Assembly (NCBI GenBank): GCA_030028905.1
Contig: JALDYZ010000003.1
Location: 434,001-498,000 of the forward strand
DNA from: Ferirhizobium litorale
Lineage (GTDB): Bacteria; Pseudomonadota; Alphaproteobacteria; Rhizobiales; Rhizobiaceae
Reading direction: 5' to 3'
DNA length: 64,000 nucleotides
The notes below the pieces were generated by a model. The model searched no databases. It worked only from the letters and a program-made list of their open reading frames with translations, and was not told the DNA's origin. A program made the position numbers and the translations under genes. Of this stretch, positions 23,300 through 33,200 are shown in pieces (position 1 is the stretch's first letter; each line of letters opens with the position of its first letter).

Positions 23300-23897
23300 T
23301 GCACTGAGAGCTGATCCGGGATTTGCCGTCGAATGGACCGGCCAATCGCTGCAGGAACGGCAATCCGGTACTCAGGCCCCCATGTGGATGGCCTTGTCCT
23401 TACTGATCGTATTCCTGGTGCTTGCGGCCCTGTACGAAAGCTGGACGGTGCCGCTCTCCGTCATGCTCGTGGTGCCGCTTGGCGCTATCGGGGCCGTGAT
23501 CGCGGTTCATCTGCGAGGCCTGGAAAATGATGTCTTCTCCAAGGTCGGCCTGATCACCTTGATCGGCCTTTACGCGAAGAATGCGGTGTTGATTGTGGAG
23601 TTTGCCCGCAAACGCCAGATGGATGGTCAGGGGATTGCCGAAGCCGTCGTCGAAGCCGCTCACCTGGGCCTGCGGCCCATTGTCATGACATCGCTCGCCT
23701 TCACATTGGGCGTCGTGCCAATGGTCAATGCCTCAGGCGCAAGCTCGCAAACCCAGAATGCCATTGGAACCGGCCTTTTCGGTGGAATGATTTCCGGCAC
23801 AGTGCTGGCGGTGATTTTTGTCCCGGTTTTCTACGTCGTTGTCACGCGTTTGACGCGTCGCCAGATCCGACCGAAGGCGCTCTGCAACAAGACCTAG
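23300..23897 (+). pseudogene. C-terminal fragment of an RND efflux permease
   Basis: The frame encodes the last 195 or so residues of an AcrB/HAE1-type transporter: PGFAVEWTGQSLQERQSG, then a membrane segment LIVFLVLAALYESW, the LKNDVFSKVG-like region (here LENDVFSKVGLITLIGLYAKNAVLIVEFA) and the terminal helices. The rest of the roughly 1,040-residue protein is missing; an in-frame stop at 23295-23297 closes the frame just upstream. It is not from the complete pump at 30291-33446, whose sequence here differs. An ATG at 23382 gives a 171-residue ORF, but a functional protein is unlikely. Confidence 0.85.
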
Positions 23898-24887
23898 CCA
23901 GTGACTTTATTCCAAAAGGGGCTGTTTGCTCTTTTGGCATGACCGCTCCCGTCGTTCGCGACAGAAGCGGACTGTCCCTTGTCGTCCCCATCGCGGCAAT
24001 TCCTCAGCTGGGTAGATGTCAGCTACCGACGTATATGTGATGAAGGGTCTCCCCTACCAACAGGGTCATCGGTTCATATCCGTTCAAGGCGGTTGGTGGG
24101 CACGCCGGTGTGCCTGCGTCATTCATAAAAACTAGTCAGAATGAACTTGCCAAACAACCTGCCGGCCTCCAAGCGGGGTCCAACATCGCAATGTTCAGAT
24201 GCGTGTTCGCGACGCGGTCAGGAATTGCGATTTCCACCATTCGTGGCGTCAAAAGGGCTGAATTCGACTGCGTTATTGCATCCGCATTGCTTGAGGTTCC
24301 GCACTTCGCCGATCCGAACGCGCTCGATAGCGCCAAGAAACTTCTTTACGTGAGTTCGTCGCGTTCAAGAAAAAAGCCCCCATTTGATCGCCGAGGTCGG
24401 GCGGGTCAATGGAATTGGCGAGCCGTACGAGACGACCGATATGCTCGCCGAGCACATTTTCGGCTATGACTTGATGGACGCCGCAGGCTAACGGAATCTT
24501 GATAACATACTCGTCGTGACGGGCATTCACGCGCTGCGTGCGTTATTCAGAAAATCTTCAAGTGTCTCAATGTTTGCCATTGCCTCGGCAAAAGTGGGAG
24601 GCATGCCGAAGATCAAAATCGACCAGGTACGAGATTCGTTAGCGGCTGAGGAAGCTCAAGTTGACGGAACCGATACTGAACAGGCAGCGGCTCTTCAATA
24701 GCGTATCCGATAGTGCTTGCTGGGCGCCGCCCTAGAGGTATATTTCCTCCCACGGCCCCTTCCCCTTACCTGTACAACGGAAAACCCGCCGACTGCTGAA
24801 ATTCCCCTCCTGGGGCGGTATTTTTGACAAAGCGCACCGATCAGATAAGCATGCCGGCAGGTACGGCTATGATGGGGCGGGACACAG
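23898..24887. other. Region without a recognisable complete gene
   Basis: About 990 bp. Short open frames exist on both strands, including a plus-strand stretch near 24380-24491 (GRVNGIGEPYETTDMLAEH) that reads like the end of some lost protein, but I cannot name it. I see no transposase or RNA gene. Confidence 0.5.
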
Positions 24888-25130
24888 ATGGTCTTGAAGG
24901 TTTGGGATTCCCCGGTGGTCTTTGTCGACGGCAAGGGGATCGAGACGATTACCAGCACCTCTTCCGCCCTTCGGTATCTCATAGAGAACTGGGCACCGGA
25001 TTGCGGCCCACTGCATCTGATGGCCCGTGAGGTTTGCATGGACGTCCTGGAAGACCTGGCCGATCGAGAGGATGCGCGGGCAGCCTTTGTTGCAGCGATC
25101 GAAGAGCTTGGCGGAACGCTGATGCAATAG
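24888..25130 (+). CDS. DUF982 family protein (80 aa)
   Basis: A small soluble protein with the DUF982 pattern: opening strand VWDSPVVFVDGKG, central ALRYLIENWAPDCGP, and a final helix EDARAAFVAAIEELGG. The family is widespread in Rhizobiales, mostly in accessory regions, with no known function. The start ATG is preceded by GGGACACAG, a weak ribosome-binding site. It is isolated between degraded sequences. Confidence 0.82.
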   Translation: MVLKVWDSPVVFVDGKGIETITSTSSALRYLIENWAPDCGPLHLMAREVCMDVLEDLADREDARAAFVAAIEELGGTLMQ

Positions 25131-25249
25131 GGTGCACGTAGGGTGCCGCTTTCTCTCGCCGCCACTGTTTCAGCACCTACCCTACCAAGAAAACGCGCCG
25201 ATCGCGTCAAAGTACCTCCTGCGGGCCCCTCCAGTCGCCGGACGACCGG

Positions 25250-25461
25250 ATGGTATCCGTATCGCAATCCACGGTAGAGCGCGCTGTCGACGCTACCATA
25301 TGGCTCTTCAGCCGGAAGAACCCGCCGACCGCGCTTTTCACGGTCGACAGCTTGATGACGCAGGGCGCGCTTCTGGCCTTCCGTTCCATGGGTAGTTCGA
25401 TTCCCCATGACGTCTTACTGATCGGGTTCGACGACTTCAATCTCGCGACGTTCACCGATAG
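25250..25461 (+). pseudogene. LacI-family regulator fragment
   Basis: About 60 residues match the C-terminal sugar-binding part of a LacI-type repressor: NPPTALFTVDSLMTQGALLAF, then GSSIPHDVLLIGFDDFNLATFTD. No DNA-binding domain precedes it. The fragment ends exactly where the duplicated AhpD-cupin block begins at 25462, so it marks the left junction of the rearrangement. Confidence 0.75.
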
Positions 25462-25516
25462 GGCTGCCTCCGCCCCCAAGTCCGCTCGGCCAGTTGCGAG
25501 CCAAAGCATGCCGGCG

Positions 25517-25972
25517 CTATTTCTCTAGCGCAGCCTGCGGCGTGTTGCGGAAACTGATGGCCATGCGATTGTAGCTGTTCATGAGGCTGATCGCGATTGT
25601 CAGGTCAACGAGCTCGCGCTCGTCGAAGACGGCGCGTGCGGCCTCGTAGGCCTCGTCCGGCACGCCGGTCTCGGCCACCCGCGTCACAGTCTCCGCCCAG
25701 GCGAGGGCGGCCCGTTCTTGCGCGTCGAAGAGATTGCCGGCTTCTGCCCAGGCCTGCAGCAGGGCGATTTTCTCGATCGGTTCTCCCTTCTTCAGCAGAT
25801 CCCGCGTGTGCATGTCGAGACAGTAGGCGCAGTTGTTGATCTGGGAGATCCGCAGATAGACCAGTTCGACCAGTGTCGGGGAAAGGTTGCTCTGCATGAT
25901 GTATCCGTAGACGCCGCCCAGGGCTTTGACACCGGCAGGGGCGATCTGGTTGTAGTCGAGGCGCTTGCTCAT
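25517..25972 (-). CDS. AhpD/carboxymuconolactone-decarboxylase family protein, copy 2 (151 aa)
   Basis: Almost the same protein as at 17716-18171; I see Pro for Ser in KKGEPIEK, Gln for Arg in DAQERAA, and Glu for Lys in VPDEAYEA. The CAYCLDMH redox motif is intact, as is the ribosome-binding site. It lacks the operator and the signal-bearing cupin upstream, so expression depends on whatever lies beyond the rearranged junction. The intact frame suggests a recent copy. Confidence 0.9.
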   Translation of the reverse strand: MSKRLDYNQIAPAGVKALGGVYGYIMQSNLSPTLVELVYLRISQINNCAYCLDMHTRDLLKKGEPIEKIALLQAWAEAGNLFDAQERAALAWAETVTRVAETGVPDEAYEAARAVFDERELVDLTIAISLMNSYNRMAISFRNTPQAALEK

Positions 25973-25996
25973 TGTCCTGTTCCTTCAGCGTTGGGC

Positions 25997-26360
25997 TTAC
26001 TCGACCGGGGTGGTCAGTTCCTTTTCGGCGGTGTCGGCGACGAACACGGCAAGCAGCCGTGCCGGTTCGGTCTTGCTGGCGTTACGGCTGACGAGATGAC
26101 GGGCGGCCGGCGGCTCGTACCAGCTTTCGCCGGCACGAAAGGTCTGCGTCTGGCCGTCGTTCACCTTCGACTCGATCGCTCCGGAGAGGACGTAGGCGAA
26201 GATGAAGGCCGAGTCGGCGTGCCGGTGCGGCACCGAGGCCCCGCCCGGCGGATAGTCGACGACAAGGGCGGTCAGCGTCTTGCCTGGAATGTTGGGTATC
26301 GCATGCTCGAAGTGGGGCGTGACGATGTCGCCGACGTCATGTGCGGCGGCGGGTGAGGCG
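25997..26360 (-). pseudogene. 5'-truncated second copy of the exported cupin
   Basis: The cupin core (PPGGASVPHRHADSAF and later RHLVSRN) is intact from SPAAAHDVGD onward, but the signal peptide is gone: upstream of 26360 the sequence changes to the 3' end of a TetR-type gene on the other strand. The frame happens to stay open to 26479, giving an artificial N-terminus (FKERAPACLHALDARPI) that comes from antisense tetR sequence. Without a signal peptide, any product would remain in the cytoplasm. Confidence 0.8.
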
Positions 26361-26475
26361 CACCGCTGAACCCGTGCGCCAGGCCAAACAAATCGCAACC
26401 CAACTTCTCGTTGCGCCAAGGCTACGATCGGTCGAGCGTCAAGTGCATGCAGGCAAGCCGGCGCACGCTCCTTGA
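26361..26475 (+). pseudogene. 3' fragment of a TetR-family gene
   Basis: The plus strand reads TAEPVRQAKQIATQLL, matching the end of the TetR protein encoded at 21542-22156 (same residues at about 22042-22090), then diverges. It is a partial copy from a paralogue or of the same gene after drift, fused to the cupin copy at 26360. Confidence 0.7.
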
Positions 26476-26505
26476 ACATAATCTCCTCGCCCGTCGAGCA
26501 TGAAG

Positions 26506-27579
26506 CTATCGGAGGTTCGCGTTCAGCATTGCTGCCGCCTTGGTGTACCCGCCACCATAACCGTCGAGAAAATATAGATGGGTGTTTGGCGTAGGCCCGG
26601 AAGGGACCATACAGGTGATGATCGCATGGGACTGAACATGGATTCCGAATCGCACGTGCGACGCACGAGCAGCTTCCCGAAGTATGCGTTCGACAGCCCT
26701 GAGCTGGTGGTCGGAGCAGTCCGTCGTCAAACGCAGGCGATCGTCACACCTGCAAAAGTCCGAGTACGAGACAATTGTCGACCAAAGCGCAGCGTTTTCC
26801 TCATCGTTTGGCGCAAGCGCCGATGCTAACCCGGCCCGATCTGCAGGGCGGCTGTCAGCCCCTAGGGCAACAATGATCCGCCGGACGGTGGCGGCATACT
26901 CAGACCAATTGGTGTTGGCGGAGCGCTCGACCAGAAGCGAAAGGAACTGTCCGTTCCGGCTCGGGAATGATTTCTGTTCACATGACAGGCCATTAAGGTT
27001 CGGCATGGCGACGACATAGCGGCGGTCGACGATGTAGCGGCCTCTCTTGATCGCATTTTCCATCCAGGTGATGCCTCCACCGGAGAACATGTAGCAAAGT
27101 GCGCCGCCGGCCACGGCATGTCGCGCGATGCCTACATTCTTGCCGCTTGAACGAATTTCTCCGACGTTGGCCAATCCTGTCCGCAACTCCAGTGCCAGTT
27201 CGAATTCGGCAAACGCAGAGACTTGCTGCAAGATGATTTCGGCCTCAGTGCGGTATTGCCCGGGCAAAGCGAAGGCAGTCCCATCGCCCGCGAAGGCGAA
27301 GGGGAAGTCAAACGTTCGGATGGCGTTGGCGAGGGCTGCGATCACCGCTGCGCCCGCGAAGTTGACGTCCGCAAATCTGCCCTCGCGAACTGCCTTTCGT
27401 GAGTTCACGACGTCGGTGATGCCGACAACCCAGTCATCGGGTAGCTCCTGATAGGCGGCCGGGTTGAGTACTTCTGAGCAGTCTTCGAGGATCTGCGATT
27501 GAATTATTGTCGGAGAAGCGCCGTCACCCGCGTGTAGCGTCCCCAGATCTCGCACATTGGTTCGCACTGCGTTCCGCAT
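26506..27579 (-). CDS. DUF3095 family protein (357 aa)
   Basis: Recognised by LPDDWVVGITDVVNSRKAV, the conserved NFAGAAVIAALANAI, FAFAGDGTAFALP, RTGLANVGEIRSSG, MFSGGGITWMENAIKRG and NLNGLSCEQKSFPSRNG. DUF3095 is distantly related to nucleotide cyclase catalytic domains: D in ITDVV and GDGTAF resemble the metal-binding parts of that fold. A role in making a nucleotide signal is inference. I chose the ATG at 27579, with AGGAGA upstream, over longer frames. The ACTACGA operator 2 lies about 160 bp upstream, which puts it in the Rrf2-linked set. Confidence 0.82.
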   Translation of the reverse strand: MRNAVRTNVRDLGTLHAGDGASPTIIQSQILEDCSEVLNPAAYQELPDDWVVGITDVVNSRKAVREGRFADVNFAGAAVIAALANAIRTFDFPFAFAGDGTAFALPGQYRTEAEIILQQVSAFAEFELALELRTGLANVGEIRSSGKNVGIARHAVAGGALCYMFSGGGITWMENAIKRGRYIVDRRYVVAMPNLNGLSCEQKSFPSRNGQFLSLLVERSANTNWSEYAATVRRIIVALGADSRPADRAGLASALAPNDEENAALWSTIVSYSDFCRCDDRLRLTTDCSDHQLRAVERILREAARASHVRFGIHVQSHAIITCMVPSGPTPNTHLYFLDGYGGGYTKAAAMLNANLR

Positions 27580-27736
27580 GTCATCTGTTCTCCTGCCGAT
27601 TTGACGAAGATCTGTTCGAGCTCCCGTTGTCCAGAAGCCATTTGATGCCGACCCCATGGTGCCAACTGGGGAATCTTCCAGCCGCACCGCGTCAGTGAAC
27701 TGGTCGATGTTGAAGACATGCCTCAGGGCTCGCATA

Positions 27737-27759
27737 ACTACGAGTAATGCAATCGTAGT
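27737..27759. promoter_or_regulatory. Operator 2: ACTACGA-N9-TCGTAGT
   Basis: Perfect arms identical to operator 1 with the same 9-base spacer length (GTAATGCAA). It is located upstream of the DUF3095 gene and downstream of the cupin at 27996-28409. Confidence 0.7.
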
Positions 27760-27995
27760 AAATTTGCAATGTCGATCTCGGCGCATCATAGAAACGCTGT
27801 GTCAACGCGGCGGAGACCAGAACGCAGTTGCCAACTTGGATTGCAACGTGTGACGTCGACTGGGTCTGGCATGGCTATTGAATACAGAAGCGTGGCGGGT
27901 CATGGAGATGATGAATGGTCACGCGGTATGGTATCCAGCCATCAGATGACAAGCCGGAAAAGCACAGGTTGTGACTTGCAACTCCAGCCGAGTTC

Positions 27996-28409
27996 TTACT
28001 TCATGGGCAGGACAATTTCCTTTTCACCCGTGTCGACAACGAAGACAGCGAGCAGCTTTGCCGGTGCGCTATCACTATCGTTGGCGCTGACGAGATGCCG
28101 GTCCCCTGGCACTTCAGACCAGTTCTCTCCAACACGATAAACCTTGACCGGGCCATCATTGACCTGACTGCGGATCGCACCTTCAATCACTGTGGCATAG
28201 ATGAACGCGGAACTCGGATGGGTATGAGAAGCGGTGGATCCGCCAGGTGGATATTCGACCAGCACGCCACGAATGCTTTTGCCCGGCACATTGGGCAACT
28301 GCTGATCGAAAACCACCGTGATTTTGGAGTCATCAGCGGCAGAGACATGATTCCCGAAAGCGCTGAATACAGCAGCTAGAGCAGCGGCTGCGAACAATTT
28401 TCTGCTCAT
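27996..28409 (-). CDS. Exported cupin-domain protein, paralogue (137 aa)
   Basis: A signal peptide (LFAAAALAAVFSAFGNHVSA) is followed by a cupin with VLVEYPPGGSTASHTHPSSAF (His pair), YATVIEGAIRSQVNDG, and WSEVPGDRHLVSAND (later His). It is clearly related to the cupin at 18196-18606 (PNVPGKS..., PPGGS..., NDGP..., RHLVS, LLAVFVVDTGEKE). The ATG at 28409 has a GGAG site. It is upstream of DUF3095 on the same strand, but operator 2 lies between them, so they may be separate transcripts. Confidence 0.87.
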   Translation of the reverse strand: MSRKLFAAAALAAVFSAFGNHVSAADDSKITVVFDQQLPNVPGKSIRGVLVEYPPGGSTASHTHPSSAFIYATVIEGAIRSQVNDGPVKVYRVGENWSEVPGDRHLVSANDSDSAPAKLLAVFVVDTGEKEIVLPMK

Positions 28410-28659
28410 TTATCAACTCCTGCGAATAGTGGACCGTTCGAAGAACTGCGGCGGCACATCACATGATGCGACCGAAAGAGGACTTGATGGGCTCGCAAGC
28501 CTATGCAAGGCCAAACTCGTTCTGCTCATTTGAAGTCGATCAAACTTCACTACTCGGGCACTGTGCGTTCGGCCCGTATACGCATATGCGGCCATGTCCG
28601 AACAATATATACGCCGTCAGACTTACCGTCATCGGCGCAAGGCAACGTCCATTTCACAA

Positions 28660-28917
28660 CTGGTTGATGACGAACTCGCGCAGAATTGCGAAGAGCTCGC
28701 CGACATGCAAAGCACGATCGATAATCTAATCTTTCCAATAGGAACAGAGTGACGTCCACCTGCCGTACGGTGCATCACGCGGCGCGCTTCATCATCAACA
28801 TCAACCACCTCAGCGAATAGGTCAGTGTCTTCGGAGGCGCAGCTGGCGCAAGGATATGGGCTCGCCATTAGAAATCTTGTCAACAAGCCGTTGACGAACC
28901 GTTCCCCAAAGCGGCAT
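28660..28917 (-). pseudogene. Possible decayed glutaredoxin-like gene
   Basis: On the minus strand, scattered frames give LFAEVVDVDDEARRVMHRTAG, which resembles the glutaredoxin segment after the CPYC motif, then VPIGKI and, in another frame, CHVGELFAILREF, resembling the family's GGxDEL..L end. Frameshifts separate the parts and the CxxC is not canonical. The assignment is tentative. The rest of 28410-29081 holds only operator 3. Confidence 0.3.
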
Positions 28918-28937
28918 GCAAAACTCCTTGCTCATTT

Positions 28938-28960
28938 ACTAGGACTAGATTAGTCGTAGT
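28938..28960. promoter_or_regulatory. Operator 3: ACTAGGA-N9-TCGTAGT
   Basis: The same inverted repeat as operators 1 and 2 with one mismatch in the left arm (ACTAGGA). It is about 120 bp upstream of the RND adaptor gene, which would link the efflux operon to the Rrf2-type regulator. Confidence 0.65.
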
Positions 28961-29081
28961 TAAGGCAGCTAATCAAGGGTGCCGAACTTTACCGCTTCGA
29001 AGAACCGGCGCTGAACGACAAGCGTGAAAGGGCTGGCGATGTCCCGCCCCACCATGAGCACACCAGATAAGAAAGGTGAGA

Positions 29082-30281
29082 ATGATGAGCATTTTCAAGG
29101 CAATCTATTCCCCCGCCTTGACCGCTAGTGTAGCCGCGATTCAGGGAAAACGAATTATCTTCGTCCCAGTTCTGCTGGTGGTCGGGGTGGCTCTTTCGGC
29201 TTGTACCGACGCCAAGTCGGAACCCGACGCCCCTCCTTTGACCGCCGTCGACGTCGCTCCGGTGGTCGAAAAGCGCGTACGTATTTGGGACGAATTCAAT
29301 GGCCGTATATCTGCGGTCAACTCCGTGGAGATCCGACCTCGGGTTACTGGTTATATCGACAAGGTGAACTACCGCGAAGGTGATGAAGTCCGGCGCGGTG
29401 ATCTGCTATTCACGATCGATCAGCGTCCCTACAGGGCTGCCCTCCTGAGCGCCTCCGCGCGTCTTGCACAGGCGCAAGCACTCATATTTACGGCGAAAGA
29501 CCGGAAGGAGCGCGGCGCGTCGTTGCACAAGAGCCGGGTCATTTCGGACGAGGAAGCAGTCGACAGAAGCAAGTCATATGAGAAAGCGCAGGCTGAGGTT
29601 CTTGAAGCCGAAGCGGCGCTTGATCTTGCCAAGCTTAACCTCGCCTTCTCGGAAGTTCGGGCACCTATCGATGGCAAGGTAGGCCAGGCGAAATTGACTG
29701 AGGGCAATTTGGCCGTCGCGGATCAGACGTCGTTGACCACCGTCGTCTCACAAGACACGGTTTATGTGGATTTCGACCCCGATGAGCACAGTTTTCTCAG
29801 GTATGCCGCTCAGGCACGCGAAACCAGGTCTTCCATCTCGGACCTTCTGGTAAAGGTTGGACTTGCAAACGATGACGGCTTTCCTCACGCTGCCAAGCTC
29901 AGTTTTCTCAACAACGAAGTGGACTCTGCAACAGGTAGTATCAGGTTGCGCGCCCTTCTCGAAAACAAGGACAGGATTTTCACGCCTGGACTGTACGCGC
30001 GCGTCCAAGTAGCTCGCGAGAGCGAAAGCATGGCACTCTTGGTAGACGACAAAGCAATCCTGACGGATCAGGACAGACGCTTCGTCTACACCCTCGGATT
30101 CAACAACACCGCCGTCCGCAAGGATGTAAGCATTGGCCGACTTGTTGAAGGTCTCCGCGTCGTGGATGCCGGGCTCAATTCTGGCGACAAGATTATCACT
30201 TCCGGATTTCAGAAGATCTACGCTTCGGAAACGCCCGTTTCTCCCACTGAAGTCTCTATGACTGCAGCGATCAACCAATAG
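29082..30281 (+). CDS. RND efflux periplasmic adaptor, lipoprotein (about 399 aa)
   Basis: An MFP/HlyD-type adaptor for a tripartite efflux pump. An N-terminal hydrophobic stretch ends in the lipobox LSAC (Cys near residue 41), so it is probably lipid-anchored in the periplasm. It has the lipoyl halves (RPRVTGYIDKVNYREGDEVRRGDLLFTID and SEVRAPIDGKVGQAKLTEGNLA), an alpha-hairpin between them (AQALIFTAKDRKERG), and the beta-barrel and membrane-proximal parts. I chose the ATG at 29082 after AAGGTGAG; GTG at 29076 is possible. It lies 9 bp from the permease gene. No outer-membrane channel gene follows, so it must borrow one. Confidence 0.93.
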   Translation: MMSIFKAIYSPALTASVAAIQGKRIIFVPVLLVVGVALSACTDAKSEPDAPPLTAVDVAPVVEKRVRIWDEFNGRISAVNSVEIRPRVTGYIDKVNYREGDEVRRGDLLFTIDQRPYRAALLSASARLAQAQALIFTAKDRKERGASLHKSRVISDEEAVDRSKSYEKAQAEVLEAEAALDLAKLNLAFSEVRAPIDGKVGQAKLTEGNLAVADQTSLTTVVSQDTVYVDFDPDEHSFLRYAAQARETRSSISDLLVKVGLANDDGFPHAAKLSFLNNEVDSATGSIRLRALLENKDRIFTPGLYARVQVARESESMALLVDDKAILTDQDRRFVYTLGFNNTAVRKDVSIGRLVEGLRVVDAGLNSGDKIITSGFQKIYASETPVSPTEVSMTAAINQ

Positions 30282-30290
30282 GAGCATACG

Positions 30291-33200
30291 ATGAATTTCT
30301 CGCGCTATTTCATCGACAGGCCGATCCTATCTATTGTCCTGTCAGTTCTGATCTTCCTCGTGGGCGTTGTATCCGTCCCGTTTCTTCCGGTCGGCGAGTA
30401 TCCGGAGGTCGTCCCGCCAAGCGTGGTTGTCCGGGCGAATTTTCCCGGCGCAAACCCGAAAGAGACAGCGGAGACCGTTGCTACCCCGCTCGAAGAAGCC
30501 ATAAACGGCGTGGAAGGCATCATGTACATGAAGTCTGTCGCCGGATCGGACGGGTCGCTTCAGATCGTTGTCACCTTCTGGCCAGGGATTGATCCGGATA
30601 CCGCGGCCGTCCGTGTTCAGAACCGTGTAAGCCAAGCTTTGAGCAGGTTGCCGGATGCCGTTCGCCAGATTGGTGTAACGACCCAGAAGCAATCTCCAAC
30701 GCCCCTGATGTATATCAGTCTTGCATCACCCGACAACTCGTATGATTCACTGTATCTACGCAACTTCATTCGTCTGAATGTCAAAGACCAGTTGTCGCGT
30801 ATCACCGGGATCGGGGACGTTGTAGCTTTGGGCGCGGGCGACTACGCCATGCGCGTTTGGCTGGACCCGAACAAACTTGCAGCAGTCGGTCTCACCGCAG
30901 GTGACGTCCTCAAATCCATTCGCGAGCAAAACGTTCAGGTGTCCGCGGGTCAGTTGGGAGCTGAACCCTCGCCGACGACCACAGACTTTCTTCTCTCGAT
31001 CAATGTCGCTGGACGGCTGCGCACCGAGCAAGAGTTTGGTGACATCATTCTCAAGAGCGGAGACGCTGGCCAGGCGGTTCATCTTTCTGATGTTGCCCGG
31101 ATCGAGCTCGGCTCCGGCGACTACACGTTGCGAGTCAAGGACAACAATCAGAACGCTGCAATGGTGGGGATCTTTCTTTCGCCAGGTGCGAACGCACTTG
31201 GCGTTGCCAATGCCGTGTATGACAAGCTGGATGAACTCTCCAAGACGTTCCCGAAAGGTATCATTTACCGTGCCACGTGGGACCCCACGGTCTTTGTCCA
31301 GGACTCCATCACCGCAGTACAAACCACTCTGCTCGAGGCAGTTGTCCTCGTTGTTCTCGTCGTCATCCTCTTCCTGCAGAGCTGGCGGGCGTCGGTCATT
31401 CCATTGGTGGCTGTTCCGGTCTCAATCGTCGGGACCTTCGCCTTCCTCTACCTGCTGGGATTCTCGATCAACACCCTCACGCTCTTCGGATTGGTCCTGG
31501 CCATTGGTATTGTCGTCGACGATGCCATCGTGGTTGTTGAGAACGTGGAACGCTACATCGCCCAGGGGCTATCTCCTCGCGATGCGGCATACGCCGCGAT
31601 GAAAGAAGTCTCCGGGCCAATCATCGCTATCGGTCTCGTTCTCTGTGCGGCATTCATCCCAATGACGTTCCTCTCGGGCGTAACGGGACAGTTCTACAAG
31701 CAGTTCGCGGTAACGATTTCAATTTCGACCGTGATATCCGCGTTCAACTCGCTTACGCTTTCGCCTGCCCTCGCAGCCAAGCTTCTGCGAGATCACCATG
31801 CTCCGAAAGATCGGTTGTCGAAAATCATAGACAGGATCTTTGGACCGTTTTTCCGTCGCTTCAACCGCTTCTTCGACAAAACCGCGGAAGGCTACGAAGA
31901 AACCGTCCGAAAATCGTTCCGACACCGTGGACCAGTAATGCTTGTTTACCTGGTTCTTCTTGGTGCAACGGTGGCGCTATTCCAGATTGTCCCTGGTGGC
32001 TTCATTCCAACGCAAGACAAGCTTTACCTGTTTTCCGGGGCGAAGCTGCCAGAAGGCGCGTCTCTCGCTCGCACCACCGAAGTAGCCGACAAAATGGACG
32101 AGATTGCCAAATCCGTCGAGGGTGTGGCCTCCGTATCCTCCTATGTCGGCCTGAACGCACTGCAACTTGTGAACACGCCCAACATTTCGGCGTCCTACAT
32201 AATCCTGAAGCCGTTCGATCAACGCCACAGATCGGCTGAAGAGATAAATGCCGAACTCAACAGCAAACTGTCGAGCATCAAGGAAGGTTTCTCGTACTCG
32301 CTCATGCCTCCTCCAATTCAAGGGCTCGGCAATGGCTCAGGCTACTCATTGTATCTCCAGGACAGGGCCGGCCTCGGCTACGCTGCCCTGCAGCACGCGG
32401 TCAACAAGATGCAAGCCGTCATCGCCCAAACGCCGGGTATGACTTATCCCGTTACTTCATACCAGGCGAACATTCCGCAATTGGAGGTCAAGGTTGATCG
32501 CGCAAAGGCGAAGGCGCAAGGAATTGTCCTCACGGATCTCTTCGAAACGCTGCAGACCTATCTGGGATCAGCTTACATAAACGACTTCACCCGCTTCGGC
32601 CGCGTCTATCGCGTCGTTGCACAGGCCGACACCTCGTTCAGGCAACACGCGGAGAGCATCGGCAACCTTGAAGTCCGGAACGGCAAGGGTGACATGGTGC
32701 CGATCGCGTCGATGATCAGCATTGTTCCCACGTTCGGTCCGGATCCAGTGGTTAGGTACAACGGCTATCCGGCAGCCGACCTGATTGGCGACTCGGATCC
32801 GCGGATCTTGTCGTCTTCACAGGTCATCACAAAGATAACCGAGCTCGCAAAGGAAAATCTGCCTGCCGGGATTGAACTGGAATGGACGGACCTCAGCTAT
32901 CAGCAGGTCAACCAGAGCAATTCCGCAGCCATCGTCTTTCCCATCGCGGCCCTGCTTGTCTTCATGGTCCTTGCATCGCTTTACGAGAGTTGGACGCTTC
33001 CACTTTCCGTCATACTGATCGTCCCGCTCTGCATATTGTCCGCGCTGTTTGGGGTATGGCTGACGGGCGGTGATAACAACGTCTTCGTACAGGTCGGCCT
33101 GGTAGTGCTCATGGGTCTTGCGTGCAAGAACGCCATCCTCATCGTCGAGTTTGCACGTGAGCTTGAACAACAGGGCAAGTCCACTGTTGAAGCGGTTTTG

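Larger units (their letters stand above)
25462..26360. repeat. Duplicated block, copy 2 (about 899 bp)
   Basis: Near-identical to 17667-18559. It carries a complete second ahpD-like gene and a cupin lacking its signal peptide and promoter. The left junction is with a LacI fragment and the right junction with a TetR 3' fragment, so neither the operator nor the first 16 or so cupin codons were copied. Confidence 0.95.

Noticed and set aside
24110-24469. 119-codon plus-strand ORF
   Set aside because: No family features, no ribosome-binding site, mixed composition within a degraded region.
26361-26479. N-terminal extension of the second cupin copy
   Set aside because: The added residues come from antisense of a TetR 3' fragment; they are not a signal peptide or a domain.
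28594-28752. 52-codon plus-strand ORF (SEQYIRRQTYRHRRKATS...)
   Set aside because: No ribosome-binding site and it overlaps a minus-strand stretch resembling a decayed glutaredoxin; probably a chance frame.
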